Source: Chloroflexota bacterium (GTDB lineage Bacteria > Chloroflexota > Dormibacteria > Dormibacterales > Dormibacteraceae). Taken from it: a stretch of DNA of 64,000 nt. A program made the position numbers and the translations under genes. Below are positions 32,310 through 43,160 of this stretch, one piece after another; position 1 is the stretch's first letter; the number at the start of each line of letters is the position of its first letter. Under the pieces are notes generated by a model, which saw only the letters and a list, made by a program, of their open reading frames with translations, was not told the origin of the DNA and did not search any database. Where the stretch lies: contig VBDR01000027.1 of NCBI GenBank assembly GCA_005882135.1, forward strand, positions 1 through 64,000. The letters are read 5' to 3'.

Positions 32310-33278
32310 CTATCGTGGCGGCACGACCCGGCTTGCCACGGCATCGAGCACGCTGTCGGGGGTCTGGCCCGCGACCTCCGCCTCCGGGCGAAGGATCAGT
32401 CGGTGGCGAAACGCCGGCGCCAGCAGCGCCTTGACATGGTCCGGAGTCACGAAGTCATGGCTGTCGAAGGCCGCAAAGGCGCGGGCCGCCAGCATCAGGA
32501 GCACCTCCGCGCGGGTGCTTGCGCCGAGAGCGATCTCGGGAGCGGCGCGCGTGGCCGACGCCAGGTCGACGACATAGCGCCGGATCTTTTCGTCCAGCAC
32601 CACCGTCGAAACCTGCGCCCGGCACGCGTCGATGTCGGCCGCCCCCAGCGCCGGCTCGACGCCGGCCTTCACGGGATCGCGGAGCTCGATGCCCGACTCC
32701 CACCGGCGCAGGACCTCCATCTCGTCGGCCGCCGCCGGGTAGTCGAGACGCACCTTGAAGAGGAAGCGGTCCTGCTGGGCCTCGGGCAGCGGATACGTGC
32801 CCTCGTACTCGATCGGGTTCTGCGTGGCCATGACGAAAAACGGAGCCGGCAGCGGCAGCTGCTGTCCCTCCAGCGTCACCCCGCGCTCCTCCATCGCTTC
32901 GAGCAGGGCTGACTGGACCTTGGCCGGGGCGCGGTTGATCTCGTCCGCGAGCAACACGTTGGTGAAGATCGGCCCGCGGCGAAGCGCAAAGGTGCGCGTC
33001 GCCAGGTCGTAGACCGACGTGCCGAGGATGTCCGCCGGCATGAGATCCGGTGTGAACTGGACGCGCCCGTAGTCGAGGGTCAGGGCGCGGGCGATCGCCT
33101 TCGCCAGCAACGTCTTGCCCGTTCCTGGCACGCCCTCGAGGAGGACGTGGCCTTGCGCGATGAGCGCGATCGCGCACAAGCGGATCGCGTCCTCCTGGCC
33201 GACGATCGCCTTCGCGAGCTGTTCCCGAAAACGAGCGTAGAACTCGGTCGCCGTGGTCGAGGCAATGCTCTTCCCCAT
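32310..33278 (-). CDS. MoxR-family AAA+ ATPase
   Basis: 322-aa AAA+ chaperone. Walker [16 protein letters not shown], Walker B VLLADEINRAPAK, sensor and arginine finger region ATQNPIEYEGTYPLPEAQQDRF. MoxR proteins act with VWA/DUF58 partners in metal insertion or complex maturation. The ATG (33276-33278) and next two codons lie in dispersed repeat copy 8, immediately after the TAA of the DUF4350 gene (TAAATG). Confidence 0.95.
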   Translation of the reverse strand: MGKSIASTTATEFYARFREQLAKAIVGQEDAIRLCAIALIAQGHVLLEGVPGTGKTLLAKAIARALTLDYGRVQFTPDLMPADILGTSVYDLATRTFALRRGPIFTNVLLADEINRAPAKVQSALLEAMEERGVTLEGQQLPLPAPFFVMATQNPIEYEGTYPLPEAQQDRFLFKVRLDYPAAADEMEVLRRWESGIELRDPVKAGVEPALGAADIDACRAQVSTVVLDEKIRRYVVDLASATRAAPEIALGASTRAEVLLMLAARAFAAFDSHDFVTPDHVKALLAPAFRHRLILRPEAEVAGQTPDSVLDAVASRVVPPR

Positions 33279-33340
33279 TTATCGGGAAGTACCCCGTCCT
33301 CCCCATTCACGGGGAGGTGGCCCGGAGGGCCGGAGGGGCG
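33270..33340. repeat. Dispersed hairpin repeat, copy 8 (C-type, tandem halves) at DUF4350/moxR junction
   Basis: TTCCCCATTTATCGGGAAGT, then CGTCCTCCCCATTCACGGGG and AGGTGGCCCGGAGGGCCGGA, then GGGGCG. It encodes the last 20 residues and the stop codon of the DUF4350 protein and the start codon of the MoxR gene. Hairpins: TTCCC-n-GGGAA, CTCCCC-n-GGGGAG and GGCCC-GGA-GGGCC. Confidence 0.8.
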
Positions 33341-34472
33341 CCGACGGAGGGGCTGGCCGGCGGAACGGCGCCGGGTGGGCAATCTCGTGCAGCCGTTGGG
33401 CCGCGTTCAGCAGATCACGCTCCGTGGCCGAAGCCGCGACAAGTGAATTCTCGATTTGAGCCAAGTCCCCGGCCACCTCAGGGGCGCGCACCCAAAGAGC
33501 ATTCCAGAACCGCTCGCGCGGGTGCAGCGGCAGGCCTGTGCGCGTCGCCACCGCTCGTTCGGTCGCGCCCGCGAGCAGGCCCAGCGTCACGGCGCGGGCG
33601 CTCGACCGCCGCAGCAGCTGGCCGACCGCGACCGACCACTCGGCGTCGGACCGCGCGACCTCGGCGGGTCGCTGGATCAAAGGCCCGAACCGCCGTCCGC
33701 GCAGGACGAGGCCGAAGAAGACCGCGACCAACAGCCACAGGAGGGCAGCGCCCCAGGGCGTCGTGACCCACGCCTGGGGAGCAAAGTCGCTCACAGTGAG
33801 CCCGTGGTGGTACTCATCAAAAGCGACGTGGGCGCTCGGGCCGGCTGAGCTGAGGAGGTCAGCGAGCAGCCTTCCGTTGCCCGCCTTTTCGAGATAGCCG
33901 TTGCACAGCACGAGCGGGTCGGCGAGCACGTAAACGGTCCCGACGCCGACGTGCTCGACGTATCCGGCGACGTAACCGTCCGGGCTCCGCAGAACCGCGA
34001 CCTGGCTGGGTGATGGATCCAGCGGCATGATCGTGCTCCCGCCCGCCACCCGCTCCACCCCGGCGACAACGGGGGTCGCCGTGTACTCACCTCCTGGCGC
34101 GTAGCCGCCAACCCGGGTGACTCCGAACGCCCGATCCAACTCCCGGTCTCCGTGCTCAGAGGCGTAGATGAGCGTGCCGCCGCCGGTCTGCACCCAGCGG
34201 CGCGTGAGCTCGGCCTCGGCGGCGGTGTACTGGCTGGTCGGCGTGAACACGAACATCAAGGACATCGGCGCGGGCGTGTCGAACGTGCCGGTGACCTGGT
34301 CGGTTTGGTGGCCGATGGCCTGGCTGAACAGCAGCGCTGCCGACGCACCTGCCGAAGCGTCGCTGTTGCTGCTGTGCTCCGGAGAGTCCTCGTGCGGCTG
34401 CAGCAGGTAGGCGGCTGCCGCGATGACGATCGCGACCACCGCGGCGATCACCCAGCCACGCGCTCCTTTCAC
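33279..34472 (-). CDS. DUF4350 domain membrane protein
   Basis: 397 aa. Signal-anchor helix at residues 6-24 (VIAAVVAIVIAAAAYLL), an extracytoplasmic domain of the DUF4350 type (GGGTLIYASEHGDRELDRAFG, later AFDEYHHG), a second membrane helix near residue 245, and a cytoplasmic tail. The last 20 residues (378-397, Pro/Gly/Arg-rich) are encoded by dispersed repeat copy 8. GTG start overlaps the DUF4129 stop (GTGA). It is a standard member of the MoxR/DUF58 cluster; biochemical role unknown. Confidence 0.88.
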   Translation of the reverse strand: MKGARGWVIAAVVAIVIAAAAYLLQPHEDSPEHSSNSDASAGASAALLFSQAIGHQTDQVTGTFDTPAPMSLMFVFTPTSQYTAAEAELTRRWVQTGGGTLIYASEHGDRELDRAFGVTRVGGYAPGGEYTATPVVAGVERVAGGSTIMPLDPSPSQVAVLRSPDGYVAGYVEHVGVGTVYVLADPLVLCNGYLEKAGNGRLLADLLSSAGPSAHVAFDEYHHGLTVSDFAPQAWVTTPWGAALLWLLVAVFFGLVLRGRRFGPLIQRPAEVARSDAEWSVAVGQLLRRSSARAVTLGLLAGATERAVATRTGLPLHPRERFWNALWVRAPEVAGDLAQIENSLVAASATERDLLNAAQRLHEIAHPAPFRRPAPPSAPLRPSGPPPREWGGRGTSR

Positions 34473-35368
34473 GCCGCCGCCTCCACCTGGTGTCGAAAGG
34501 GTTCAGCCACGTGGGCCGCCGTTGTGTAGGTCGCCTCATCGACGTCGTGGCCGCCGTACACCGCCGCCTCGAACGGGAGCAGCAGCGGGCGCAGGCTGTT
34601 GAAGTCCGGCGCCCGCTGGAAGATCTCACGCACGGTGAGCGGGCTGCCTTCCCACGACCGTTCGCCGGCAAGCGTGGCGGCGACACCGGCGCAAAGGGCC
34701 CGGATCGCCGCGACCCGGTGGCCTCTGGCGGCGAGGCGGTCGGCCTCGGCGAAATAGTCAGCCGCCGGTCGCGGTCCATCTGACACGCCGTCGATCGACT
34801 GCGCGAAGCGGCCGCGCGCAGCACGAGCCAGCACGAAGACCACCGCCGCGACGACCGCGATGCCGACGATGTAAAACCACAGGGCCGGCGCTTGTGCGCC
34901 GCCGCGGCTGCCGAACAGGAGGCGAAGCAGCGCGGTGATCCGGTCCTGAATCCACTGCACCAGGCGCTCCAGCGGCGACGGTGGCCGGTGGAGTGCGTCG
35001 TACCGGCTCAGCGACATCACCTCATGCAGGCCTTGTTGCGCGACCGCGGGATCGGATGTGTTCGCGGCCTCGCGGAGGGCCTTCAGCAGCGCGGAGAGCC
35101 GGCTTCTCGCGTCGTCATAAAGCGGTGGCCGAGCCTCGAGGTCGGCCACGATCTCCGGCTGGCTGGTCCCGGTTCCCGAAACCAGCACCCTCAGCGCATT
35201 GGTCGCCGGCGCGGTGTCTGGCGCCGAGGCTCCCTGCAGGATTCCGTAGGCGCGCTGCACCGCGTCCGCGTAGAGGGGGGCCGGCGGCGGCTCCGCAGCT
35301 GCGGTCGTGGCCGCGAGCAGAGTCAGGGCGAGCGCGATGGCCACCGCGGTCAGCCGCCGGCTCGTCAA
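34469..35368 (-). CDS. DUF4129 domain membrane protein
   Basis: 299 aa. N-terminal signal peptide-like helix (VAIALALTLLAATTAAAE), an extracytoplasmic helical region, one central transmembrane helix (FYIVGIAVVAAVVFVLARAA) and a C-terminal cytoplasmic DUF4129 domain (AADYFAEADRLAARGHRVAAIR). No ATG is available; TTG at 35368, 8 bp after the upstream stop, is the likeliest start, without a strong Shine-Dalgarno. Often found beside transglutaminase or MoxR/DUF58 genes. Confidence 0.78.
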   Translation of the reverse strand: MTSRRLTAVAIALALTLLAATTAAAEPPPAPLYADAVQRAYGILQGASAPDTAPATNALRVLVSGTGTSQPEIVADLEARPPLYDDARSRLSALLKALREAANTSDPAVAQQGLHEVMSLSRYDALHRPPSPLERLVQWIQDRITALLRLLFGSRGGAQAPALWFYIVGIAVVAAVVFVLARAARGRFAQSIDGVSDGPRPAADYFAEADRLAARGHRVAAIRALCAGVAATLAGERSWEGSPLTVREIFQRAPDFNSLRPLLLPFEAAVYGGHDVDEATYTTAAHVAEPFRHQVEAAA

Positions 35369-35376
35369 CGCGGCGG

Positions 35377-36213
35377 TCAGGAAGCTGCCGCCGGATACGC
35401 GATCCGGTACGCGATCTGAAAGAGGTCCAGCGCCTCGCGGCGTACTCGGAGGTCGAAATAGATCAGCACGATGACGATCTGCAGGACAGGGCTGACCAGG
35501 GCGCTCACCAGCTCGGCGGTGCCCAGGGTCAGGGCCGCCACGATGAAGGGCGAGACGACGATGGCGAGCAGGTACTGGGCCAGCTGCAGGAACGCATCCA
35601 GCGCAAACCGGGCCACGTACCAGACGATGAGCATCAGGAAAAGGACGAGAAACGTCCGCCACCACCGGCCTTCGACCAGCTGCCGGCTGCGTCCGAAGGC
35701 GGCGCCCACGCCTATGTTCTCGACGAACATCGCGGGCGTGACCACAATCCACATCACAAAGAGCCACGCCCAGAGCGCGACGGGCGCCACGCACAGCAGG
35801 ACCGCGATCAGTCCGGACACTGAAAAAAGCAGCCAGTAACCGAGCAGGGGAAAGTATCGACGCAGCACGCCCATGAAGATGCCGCCTGCCGTCACCGGCC
35901 GGCCCAGGGCCGACTCGCACGCCGCGTACACGACCGCCGTGTTCGTGAACGGAAGGATCAAGAACGTGATCAGCAAGCCCGCCCCGAAGGATGCGAGCAG
36001 CGGGGTGAGGGAGCTCAAGTCTGCCTGGCCGGCCTGCTGCAACGCCAGGGTCAGCGATCCGAACCCGAGTCCGAAAAGCGCGGCCGTCGGGATGGCGAGG
36101 ATTACCGAGATGCCCGCAAACAGAAGAAAGTGGCGCCGGTACATACGAAATGTTTCATCCAACAAGTCCCCGATCTCGAGCGGGCGCAGCCGCAGCGGAA
36201 CGGATACGCTCAC
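35377..36213 (-). CDS. Polytopic membrane protein (glycerophosphodiesterase membrane-domain-like)
   Basis: 278 aa with six predicted membrane helices. It opens with LRLRPLEIGDLLDETFRMYRRHF, the N-terminal signature of the family annotated as glycerophosphoryl diester phosphodiesterase membrane domain or DUF7544-like. No catalytic domain is attached. First gene of the five-gene unit running to DUF58. GTG start at 36213; no clear Shine-Dalgarno. Confidence 0.75.
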   Translation of the reverse strand: MSVSVPLRLRPLEIGDLLDETFRMYRRHFLLFAGISVILAIPTAALFGLGFGSLTLALQQAGQADLSSLTPLLASFGAGLLITFLILPFTNTAVVYAACESALGRPVTAGGIFMGVLRRYFPLLGYWLLFSVSGLIAVLLCVAPVALWAWLFVMWIVVTPAMFVENIGVGAAFGRSRQLVEGRWWRTFLVLFLMLIVWYVARFALDAFLQLAQYLLAIVVSPFIVAALTLGTAELVSALVSPVLQIVIVLIYFDLRVRREALDLFQIAYRIAYPAAAS

Positions 36214-36264
36214 CTACCTGAACCTGTAATCAGTCGTAAAGCCACCGGCTAAGCGTTGCACGAA

Positions 36265-36678
36265 ATGAAGGGATGGGAGTTGAACCAGCGTGCAGAATCC
36301 GAGTCAGATGACGTAAGGGTCCTCTTCGTTGAGGACGATGCGTCCGTGGCCCAGATGTACAGGCTCAAGCTCGAGCTCGACGGCTACACCGTCGACGTCG
36401 CAGGTGACGGGCTCGTCGCGCTGGAAAAAGCAAGGGCTTTGCACCCGGACATCATTTTTCTGGACATAAGGCTTCCCAAAATGGACGGCCTCACCGTGCT
36501 GGAAACCCTGCGCGCCGACGACTCGACGGCCGCCATCCCCGTCGTCATCCTCTCCAATTGGAACGAGAAGGAGCTGGTCGAGCGCGGGATAAAGCTGGGA
36601 GCGCTCGACCACCTGATCAAAAGCCAGACCACGCCGGCCCGCCTCTCCCAACGGCTGAAAGGCTGGCTTAAGGGGTAG
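36265..36678 (+). CDS. Single-domain response regulator (receiver only)
   Basis: 137-aa REC domain without an output domain. The acidic pair is in VLFVEDDASVA, phospho-acceptor Asp in IIFLDIRLPKMDG, switch Ser in VILSNWNE, and Lys in HLIKSQT. Stand-alone receivers act through protein contacts. No histidine kinase is nearby, so its partner is unknown. Starts TTG 36256, ATG 36265 and TTG 36280 are all possible; 36265 was chosen as the only ATG. The gene is convergent with clpC. Confidence 0.88.
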   Translation: MKGWELNQRAESESDDVRVLFVEDDASVAQMYRLKLELDGYTVDVAGDGLVALEKARALHPDIIFLDIRLPKMDGLTVLETLRADDSTAAIPVVILSNWNEKELVERGIKLGALDHLIKSQTTPARLSQRLKGWLKG

Positions 36679-36688
36679 GCAAGGCTTT

Positions 36689-36738
36689 CACCTCCCCACC
36701 ACGTGGGGAGGTCGGCGGCGAAGCCGCCGGGTGGGGGC
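36689..36738. repeat. Dispersed GC-rich hairpin repeat, copy 9 (canonical A-type)
   Basis: CACCTCCCCACCACGTGGGG, AGGTCGGCGGCGAAGCCGCC, GGGTGGGGGC. Hairpins CCTCCCCAC-CA-CGTGGGGAGG and CGGCGGC-GAA-GCCGCCG are both perfect. It fills the convergent gap between the response regulator and clpC and abuts the clpC stop codon. Confidence 0.9.
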
Positions 36739-39237
<2,499 letters not shown>

Positions 39238-39300
39238 GGTCCCTATCCTCCTGGACTCCTTCTACTGCTTAGGTGGGGCCAGCACCTCCTCAACACAACA

Positions 39301-39333
39301 GTGGTACCGGGTGGTACCCCAGCACCTAATATA
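39301..39333 (-). promoter_or_regulatory. clpC control region: tandem GGTACCAC repeat next to a TATATT -10 box
   Basis: GTGGTACC occurs at 39301-39308 and 39311-39318 (10-bp period, one DNA turn); on the clpC strand this is GGTACCAC-CC-GGTACCAC. TATATT (39328-39333) is a candidate -10 box that would place the transcription start within or just before the repeat, the right position for a repressor operator. It is unlike the CtsR box, HAIR or CIRCE as I know them. Confidence 0.55.
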
Positions 39334-39374
39334 ACGTCCAACTCAGCTACCCGATTTCAGTTAAGAGGAGGGCG

Positions 39375-40943
39375 GTGAGGCACCTTCTCGAACGCCTGGG
39401 TGGCTACCTTCCTGCGGCCCTGGGTCTTTTGCTGCCGATCGTCTTTTTACCCGTCGCCAGCGATTCCTACATCCTCCCTCGTGCATCGATTGTGATCGCC
39501 TGCGCCTGCCTTGGCGCAGGGATTGCGCTTCTCATCCCTGGCACGCCGCGACTTGGCGCCTTGCGCATGCCACTCATTGCCGCCGCCGGCGCCGCGGTGC
39601 TGGCCTTCCTCTTTTCGGTTTCCCAGCCCCTCAGCCTTGCCGGGTCCTACACACGGTACGAGTCTTTGCCGATGAGGCTCAGCTACCTGGGCCTTCTGGC
39701 CACAACGTTCTGGCTGCTGCCCACCCAGCGGCAGCGCGATTGGGTGGTCGCGGCGTTCGTTTTTGGCACCTCGGTGGCCTGTCTCAAGGCGCTCGGCCAG
39801 TGGTATTTCCACGCCCCTTTCCGGCCGGACGGCGACCTTGGCAACGCGAACCTGCTCGCGGCGCTGATCGTGATGGGCATCCCGCTGGCGGTCGACCGCG
39901 CCCGCCGCGGCACGTACTTCGTCGGCGCCTGGGCGGCCGGGGTGGTGCTGATGGTTGCCGGCCTCCTGGTCACCACGTCTCGCAGCGGCGACCTGGGAGT
40001 GATCGCCGGATGCCTGGCCCTGCTCGCGTTCGCTGTCCCGCGGCGTCTGGGACGGGCGGTCGGCATCGCTTCCGGGGCGGCGGTCGCGCTCGTGCTGGCG
40101 GTGATGCTGGCGAGTCCGCTTCGCGTCCTCAACAACGACCCGCCGGAGCTCCGGCTGCACCTGTGGAGCGATGGGGCGCGCATGGTCGCGGCGCGGCCGA
40201 TCACGGGCTGGGGCGAGGACTCCACCGGCCTCGCCTTCGGACATTTCCTGAGCCAGGACTACGCCACCTACGTGACCTTCGACCGCATTCACTCCGGTCC
40301 GCTGGACATCGCGGCGACGCAGGGCGTGCTCGGTCTCGTTGTGCTCGCCTGGGTGCTGGTGGTTCTTTTCCGAGGCGTATGGAAGGGCCGTTCCGAACCC
40401 GGCGTCGCAGGCCTGAGCGCAGCCCTCGCCGGCTACAGCGTGTGGGTGCTTTTCAACTTCGACTGGGCCCCCGCCACAGGCGCCTTCTGGCTCCTGGCAG
40501 GAACGCTGTGGTCCGCCTGTTCACCTCCCTACGCTGTGGGGAGGTCGCCCGAACGCCGGGTGGGGAGTCGCGTATGGCAACCAGCGCTCGCCACAGTGCT
40601 TGTCGTGGCGGCCACCTTGTTTGCCGTCTTCCCCATCCTCGCCGACACCTGGTACCTGCGCGGCCGCGCCGACCTCTCCGTCCAGGTCGATCCTCTTCAG
40701 GCCCAGTACCACTGGTCGCTGGGCGAGGGCCTAATCGCAAAGCGCGAGCAGGCGCGGGGAGTCGCCGAGCTGCGCCGCGCCGCCGATCTCGGCGAGACCG
40801 AGCCGAGCCTCTACGTCGAGCTCGGCGACCGCGAGCTGGAGATCGGCGATCGGGATGCGGCGCGGCGCGCCTATCAGCGCGCGCTGCAAATCGATCCCTA
40901 CTACAGTCCCGCCGCTCAGCGCCTCGCGGCGCTGAACGGCTGA
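39375..40943 (+). CDS. O-antigen-ligase-like (Wzy/WaaL) membrane protein with C-terminal TPR
   Basis: 522 aa. About ten membrane helices with the O-antigen ligase-type loop (the WGEDSTGLAFGHFLSQDY segment around residue 275), then a C-terminal helix and two tetratricopeptide-like repeats (REQARGVAELRRAADLGETE, RDAARRAYQRALQIDPYY). GTG start with AGAGGAGGG 5 nt upstream. Residues 383-398 (SPPYAVGRSPERRVGS) are encoded by dispersed repeat copy 10, in a loop between two membrane helices. Likely polymerises or ligates a surface glycan, in keeping with sugar genes elsewhere in the window. Confidence 0.82.
   Translation: MRHLLERLGGYLPAALGLLLPIVFLPVASDSYILPRASIVIACACLGAGIALLIPGTPRLGALRMPLIAAAGAAVLAFLFSVSQPLSLAGSYTRYESLPMRLSYLGLLATTFWLLPTQRQRDWVVAAFVFGTSVACLKALGQWYFHAPFRPDGDLGNANLLAALIVMGIPLAVDRARRGTYFVGAWAAGVVLMVAGLLVTTSRSGDLGVIAGCLALLAFAVPRRLGRAVGIASGAAVALVLAVMLASPLRVLNNDPPELRLHLWSDGARMVAARPITGWGEDSTGLAFGHFLSQDYATYVTFDRIHSGPLDIAATQGVLGLVVLAWVLVVLFRGVWKGRSEPGVAGLSAALAGYSVWVLFNFDWAPATGAFWLLAGTLWSACSPPYAVGRSPERRVGSRVWQPALATVLVVAATLFAVFPILADTWYLRGRADLSVQVDPLQAQYHWSLGEGLIAKREQARGVAELRRAADLGETEPSLYVELGDRELEIGDRDAARRAYQRALQIDPYYSPAAQRLAALNG
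40522..40567. repeat. Dispersed GC-rich hairpin repeat, copy 10 (A-type) inside the Wzy-like gene
   Basis: CACCTCCCTACGCTGTGGGG, AGGTCGCCCGAACGCCGGGT, GGGGAG. First stem CTCCC(T)AC-GCT-GTGGGGAG; the second stem is shortened. Translated in frame, on the opposite strand sense from the pyk and DUF2520 copies. Confidence 0.8.
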
Positions 40944-41029
40944 GAACAAGTCGAGCTGTCACGCAGCCGGGGCGGCGACCCTCCAGAGGTGGAGCTGACG
41001 GACGGCGGCGGAAGAATGTGACCGGCGGG

Positions 41030-42220
41030 CTACTCTTCCACCTCGGGATATTCGTCCTGGCGCTGGTCGGTGCGCGCACCAGCCAGGCTCGCAGGCGGCG
41101 CCGAGAGCTGCTTGAGGCTCAGCGAGATCCTGCGCCGGGCGGTGTCGATGCCGATCACCTTGACCTGAACCGTCTCCCCCACCTTCAGCACATCCTCGGT
41201 CCGCTCCACGTGGTCCCACGACAGCTCGGAGATGTGGAGCAGGCCCTCGATGCCCGGCATGATCTGCAGGAAGGCTCCGTACTTCTTGGTCTTGGTGACC
41301 TGGCCTTCCACGATCGAGCCGACCGGCATCGACTGGACGAGGCGCTCCCATGGGTCCTGCTGCAGCTGTCGCAGCGACAGCGAGATCCGCGTCTGCTCGG
41401 GGTCGAGCTTGATCACCTTGACGGTGACCTCCTCACCCAGCTGGAGCACGTCCGTGACCTTGGATACGCGGTCCCATGACAGCTCGGAGATGTGGATCAG
41501 GCCATCCGCGCCGCCGATGTCGACGAAGGCGCCGTAGCTGGTGATCCCCGACACGGTCCCCTTCACGGTGGTGCCGGTCTGGAGCCGGCTGAAGAGCTCT
41601 TCGCGCTTGCGTGCACGGTCCTCGTCCTCCGCCGCCTTCTGGCTGACGATCAGCCGGTTGCGCTTGCGGTTGACCTCGAGGATCTTGACCGGGATCCGCT
41701 TGCCGACGAGCGATTCGAGGCTGCCCGCGTAAGCGCGCGCCACCTGGCTCGAGGGCAGGAACCCGCGCAGGCCGAGGATGTTGACGATCAGCCCGCCCTT
41801 GTTCTGCTCGCGGACGTCGGCGTCGATGACTGTGCCGTCGGCCTGCTTCTCGGCGGCCACGATCCAGGTCGTCTCGGCGCGAGCCCGGCGTAGGCTGAGG
41901 ACGACGTTGCCCTCTTCGTTCTCGGGCTGGAGCACGTAGACCTTGATCTGGTCGCCAGGCTCGAGCTCGGAGTCCACGTCTCCGCGCATGCCGAGCTCCT
42001 TGCTCGAGATGACTCCCTCAGCCTTGGCCCCGATGTCCACAAGGACCTCATCCGGGTCAACTCGTACGACGATCCCATCCACGATGTCCCCGTGGTTGGG
42101 GGTCTTGAAGGCTTCCTCCTCGAAGTGGAGGTAGTCCTCCATGGTCATCGATGCCGATGATTCCTGGTCAGTCCCCTCCTCGTTCTCGGTCAGGACAGCA
42201 CCGGACTCAGTGGACAACAA
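41030..42220 (-). CDS. rpsA: Small ribosomal subunit protein bS1
   Basis: 396 aa with four S1 RNA-binding repeats (about residues 44-112, 130-195, 215-283, 300-368), the last two with the typical YGAFVDIGG/YGAFLQIMPG and GLIHISELSWD motifs. The four-repeat form is usual for Gram-positive lineages. TTG start at 42220 after AGGGGG. Acidic N- and C-terminal tails. The short gap on its 3' side (40944-41029) shows nothing recognisable. Confidence 0.96.
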   Translation of the reverse strand: MLSTESGAVLTENEEGTDQESSASMTMEDYLHFEEEAFKTPNHGDIVDGIVVRVDPDEVLVDIGAKAEGVISSKELGMRGDVDSELEPGDQIKVYVLQPENEEGNVVLSLRRARAETTWIVAAEKQADGTVIDADVREQNKGGLIVNILGLRGFLPSSQVARAYAGSLESLVGKRIPVKILEVNRKRNRLIVSQKAAEDEDRARKREELFSRLQTGTTVKGTVSGITSYGAFVDIGGADGLIHISELSWDRVSKVTDVLQLGEEVTVKVIKLDPEQTRISLSLRQLQQDPWERLVQSMPVGSIVEGQVTKTKKYGAFLQIMPGIEGLLHISELSWDHVERTEDVLKVGETVQVKVIGIDTARRRISLSLKQLSAPPASLAGARTDQRQDEYPEVEE

Positions 42221-42258
42221 AATACGAACCCCCTAAGAGTTATTGATGTGATCTTGGT

Positions 42259-42292
42259 CGTCAAAAACGGCCTCCGTCAAAATGAACGTCAA
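42259..42292 (-). promoter_or_regulatory. Three TTGACG repeats upstream of rpsA
   Basis: CGTCAA occurs at 42259-42264, 42275-42280 and 42287-42292 (TTGACG on the rpsA strand) in an unusually AT-rich spacer. Any could be a -35 box; none has a good -10 at 16-18 bp (TAACTC 16 bp from the nearest is the best). Either stacked promoters or an operator. Confidence 0.4.
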
Positions 42293-42313
42293 TTGTAACG
42301 CAGAACGGAAGCT

Positions 42314-43129
42314 CTACCCAGGAAGGGGAATCGAGAGGTCATGGTTGTCGATCAGCCTCGTTTTGCCGATCCGCGCCGCGATCACCGCCAGCGTTCCGGG
42401 CTTCTCAAAAGTAGCCGCGTCGACCAGCTCCGCATACTCGAGATCGGCCAACGGCTCTGCCCTCAGCCGCGCCACGAGCACGGCCCGCAGCCGGACCGGA
42501 TCTCGCTCGCCGGCAGCGTAGGCTCGGGCGGCGTCGCGGAGCGCATCGCTGAGGCTCGCCGCCGCCTTCCGCTCCGCGGGATCCAGGTACACATTGCGCG
42601 AGCTCAGGGCCAGGCCATCCTCCTCGCGCACGATCGGCCCCACCCGGATCTCGACGCCGAGGTCGAGGTCGCGCACGAGACGCTTCACCACCGCCACCTG
42701 CTGCGCGTCTTTCTGGCCGAAGTAGGCGCGGTCCGGCTCCACGGCGGCGAGGAGCTTCGTCACCACCGTCGCGACTCCCTCGAAATGACCGGGACGCGCC
42801 TTGCCTTCGAGCGGCTCGGCGATGCCGCCGACGTGGACCCGGGTGCTCGCCCCTGGCGGATACATCAGCTCGGTCCGCGGCTCGTAGATCGCGTCCACCT
42901 CACCCTCACCCAGCAGTCTCGCGTCGCGATCCGGATCGCGCGGATAGCGAGCGAAGTCCTCGCCCGGCCCGAACTGGATCGGGTTCACGAAAACGCTCAC
43001 GACCACGACATCGTTCTCGCGTCGCGCGAGCTCGACCAGACTCAGGTGCCCGGCATGCAGGGCGCCCATCGTCGGCACGAGCCCAATCGATCTGCGCTCG
43101 GAGCGCCACCGGCGCGAGGCGTGGAGCAT
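42314..43129 (-). CDS. panC: Pantothenate synthetase (start uncertain)
   Basis: Condenses pantoate and beta-alanine using ATP. Motifs GLVPTMGALHAGHLSLVELA (HxGH nucleotide site), VSVFVNPIQFGPGEDFARYPR, YFGQKDAQQVAVVKRLV, and SSRNVYL are intact. The first ATG (43129) gives 271 aa but drops about 12 residues that align with the usual PanC N-terminus (VIETPGAM...). The frame stays open upstream into panB, yet no ATG, GTG or TTG is in place at the expected position. The true start is therefore either non-canonical or far upstream within panB. Confidence 0.9.
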   Translation of the reverse strand: MLHASRRWRSERRSIGLVPTMGALHAGHLSLVELARRENDVVVVSVFVNPIQFGPGEDFARYPRDPDRDARLLGEGEVDAIYEPRTELMYPPGASTRVHVGGIAEPLEGKARPGHFEGVATVVTKLLAAVEPDRAYFGQKDAQQVAVVKRLVRDLDLGVEIRVGPIVREEDGLALSSRNVYLDPAERKAAASLSDALRDAARAYAAGERDPVRLRAVLVARLRAEPLADLEYAELVDAATFEKPGTLAVIAARIGKTRLIDNHDLSIPLPG

Positions 43130-43160
43130 CGCGCCGGGTGTCTCGATGACGGCCGGGGCG

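Noticed and set aside
36689..36738. Repeat copy 9 as an ordinary bidirectional terminator
   Set aside because: It has no T-run on either strand, and the same element is found inside coding genes, so termination cannot be its general role, though it may act so here.
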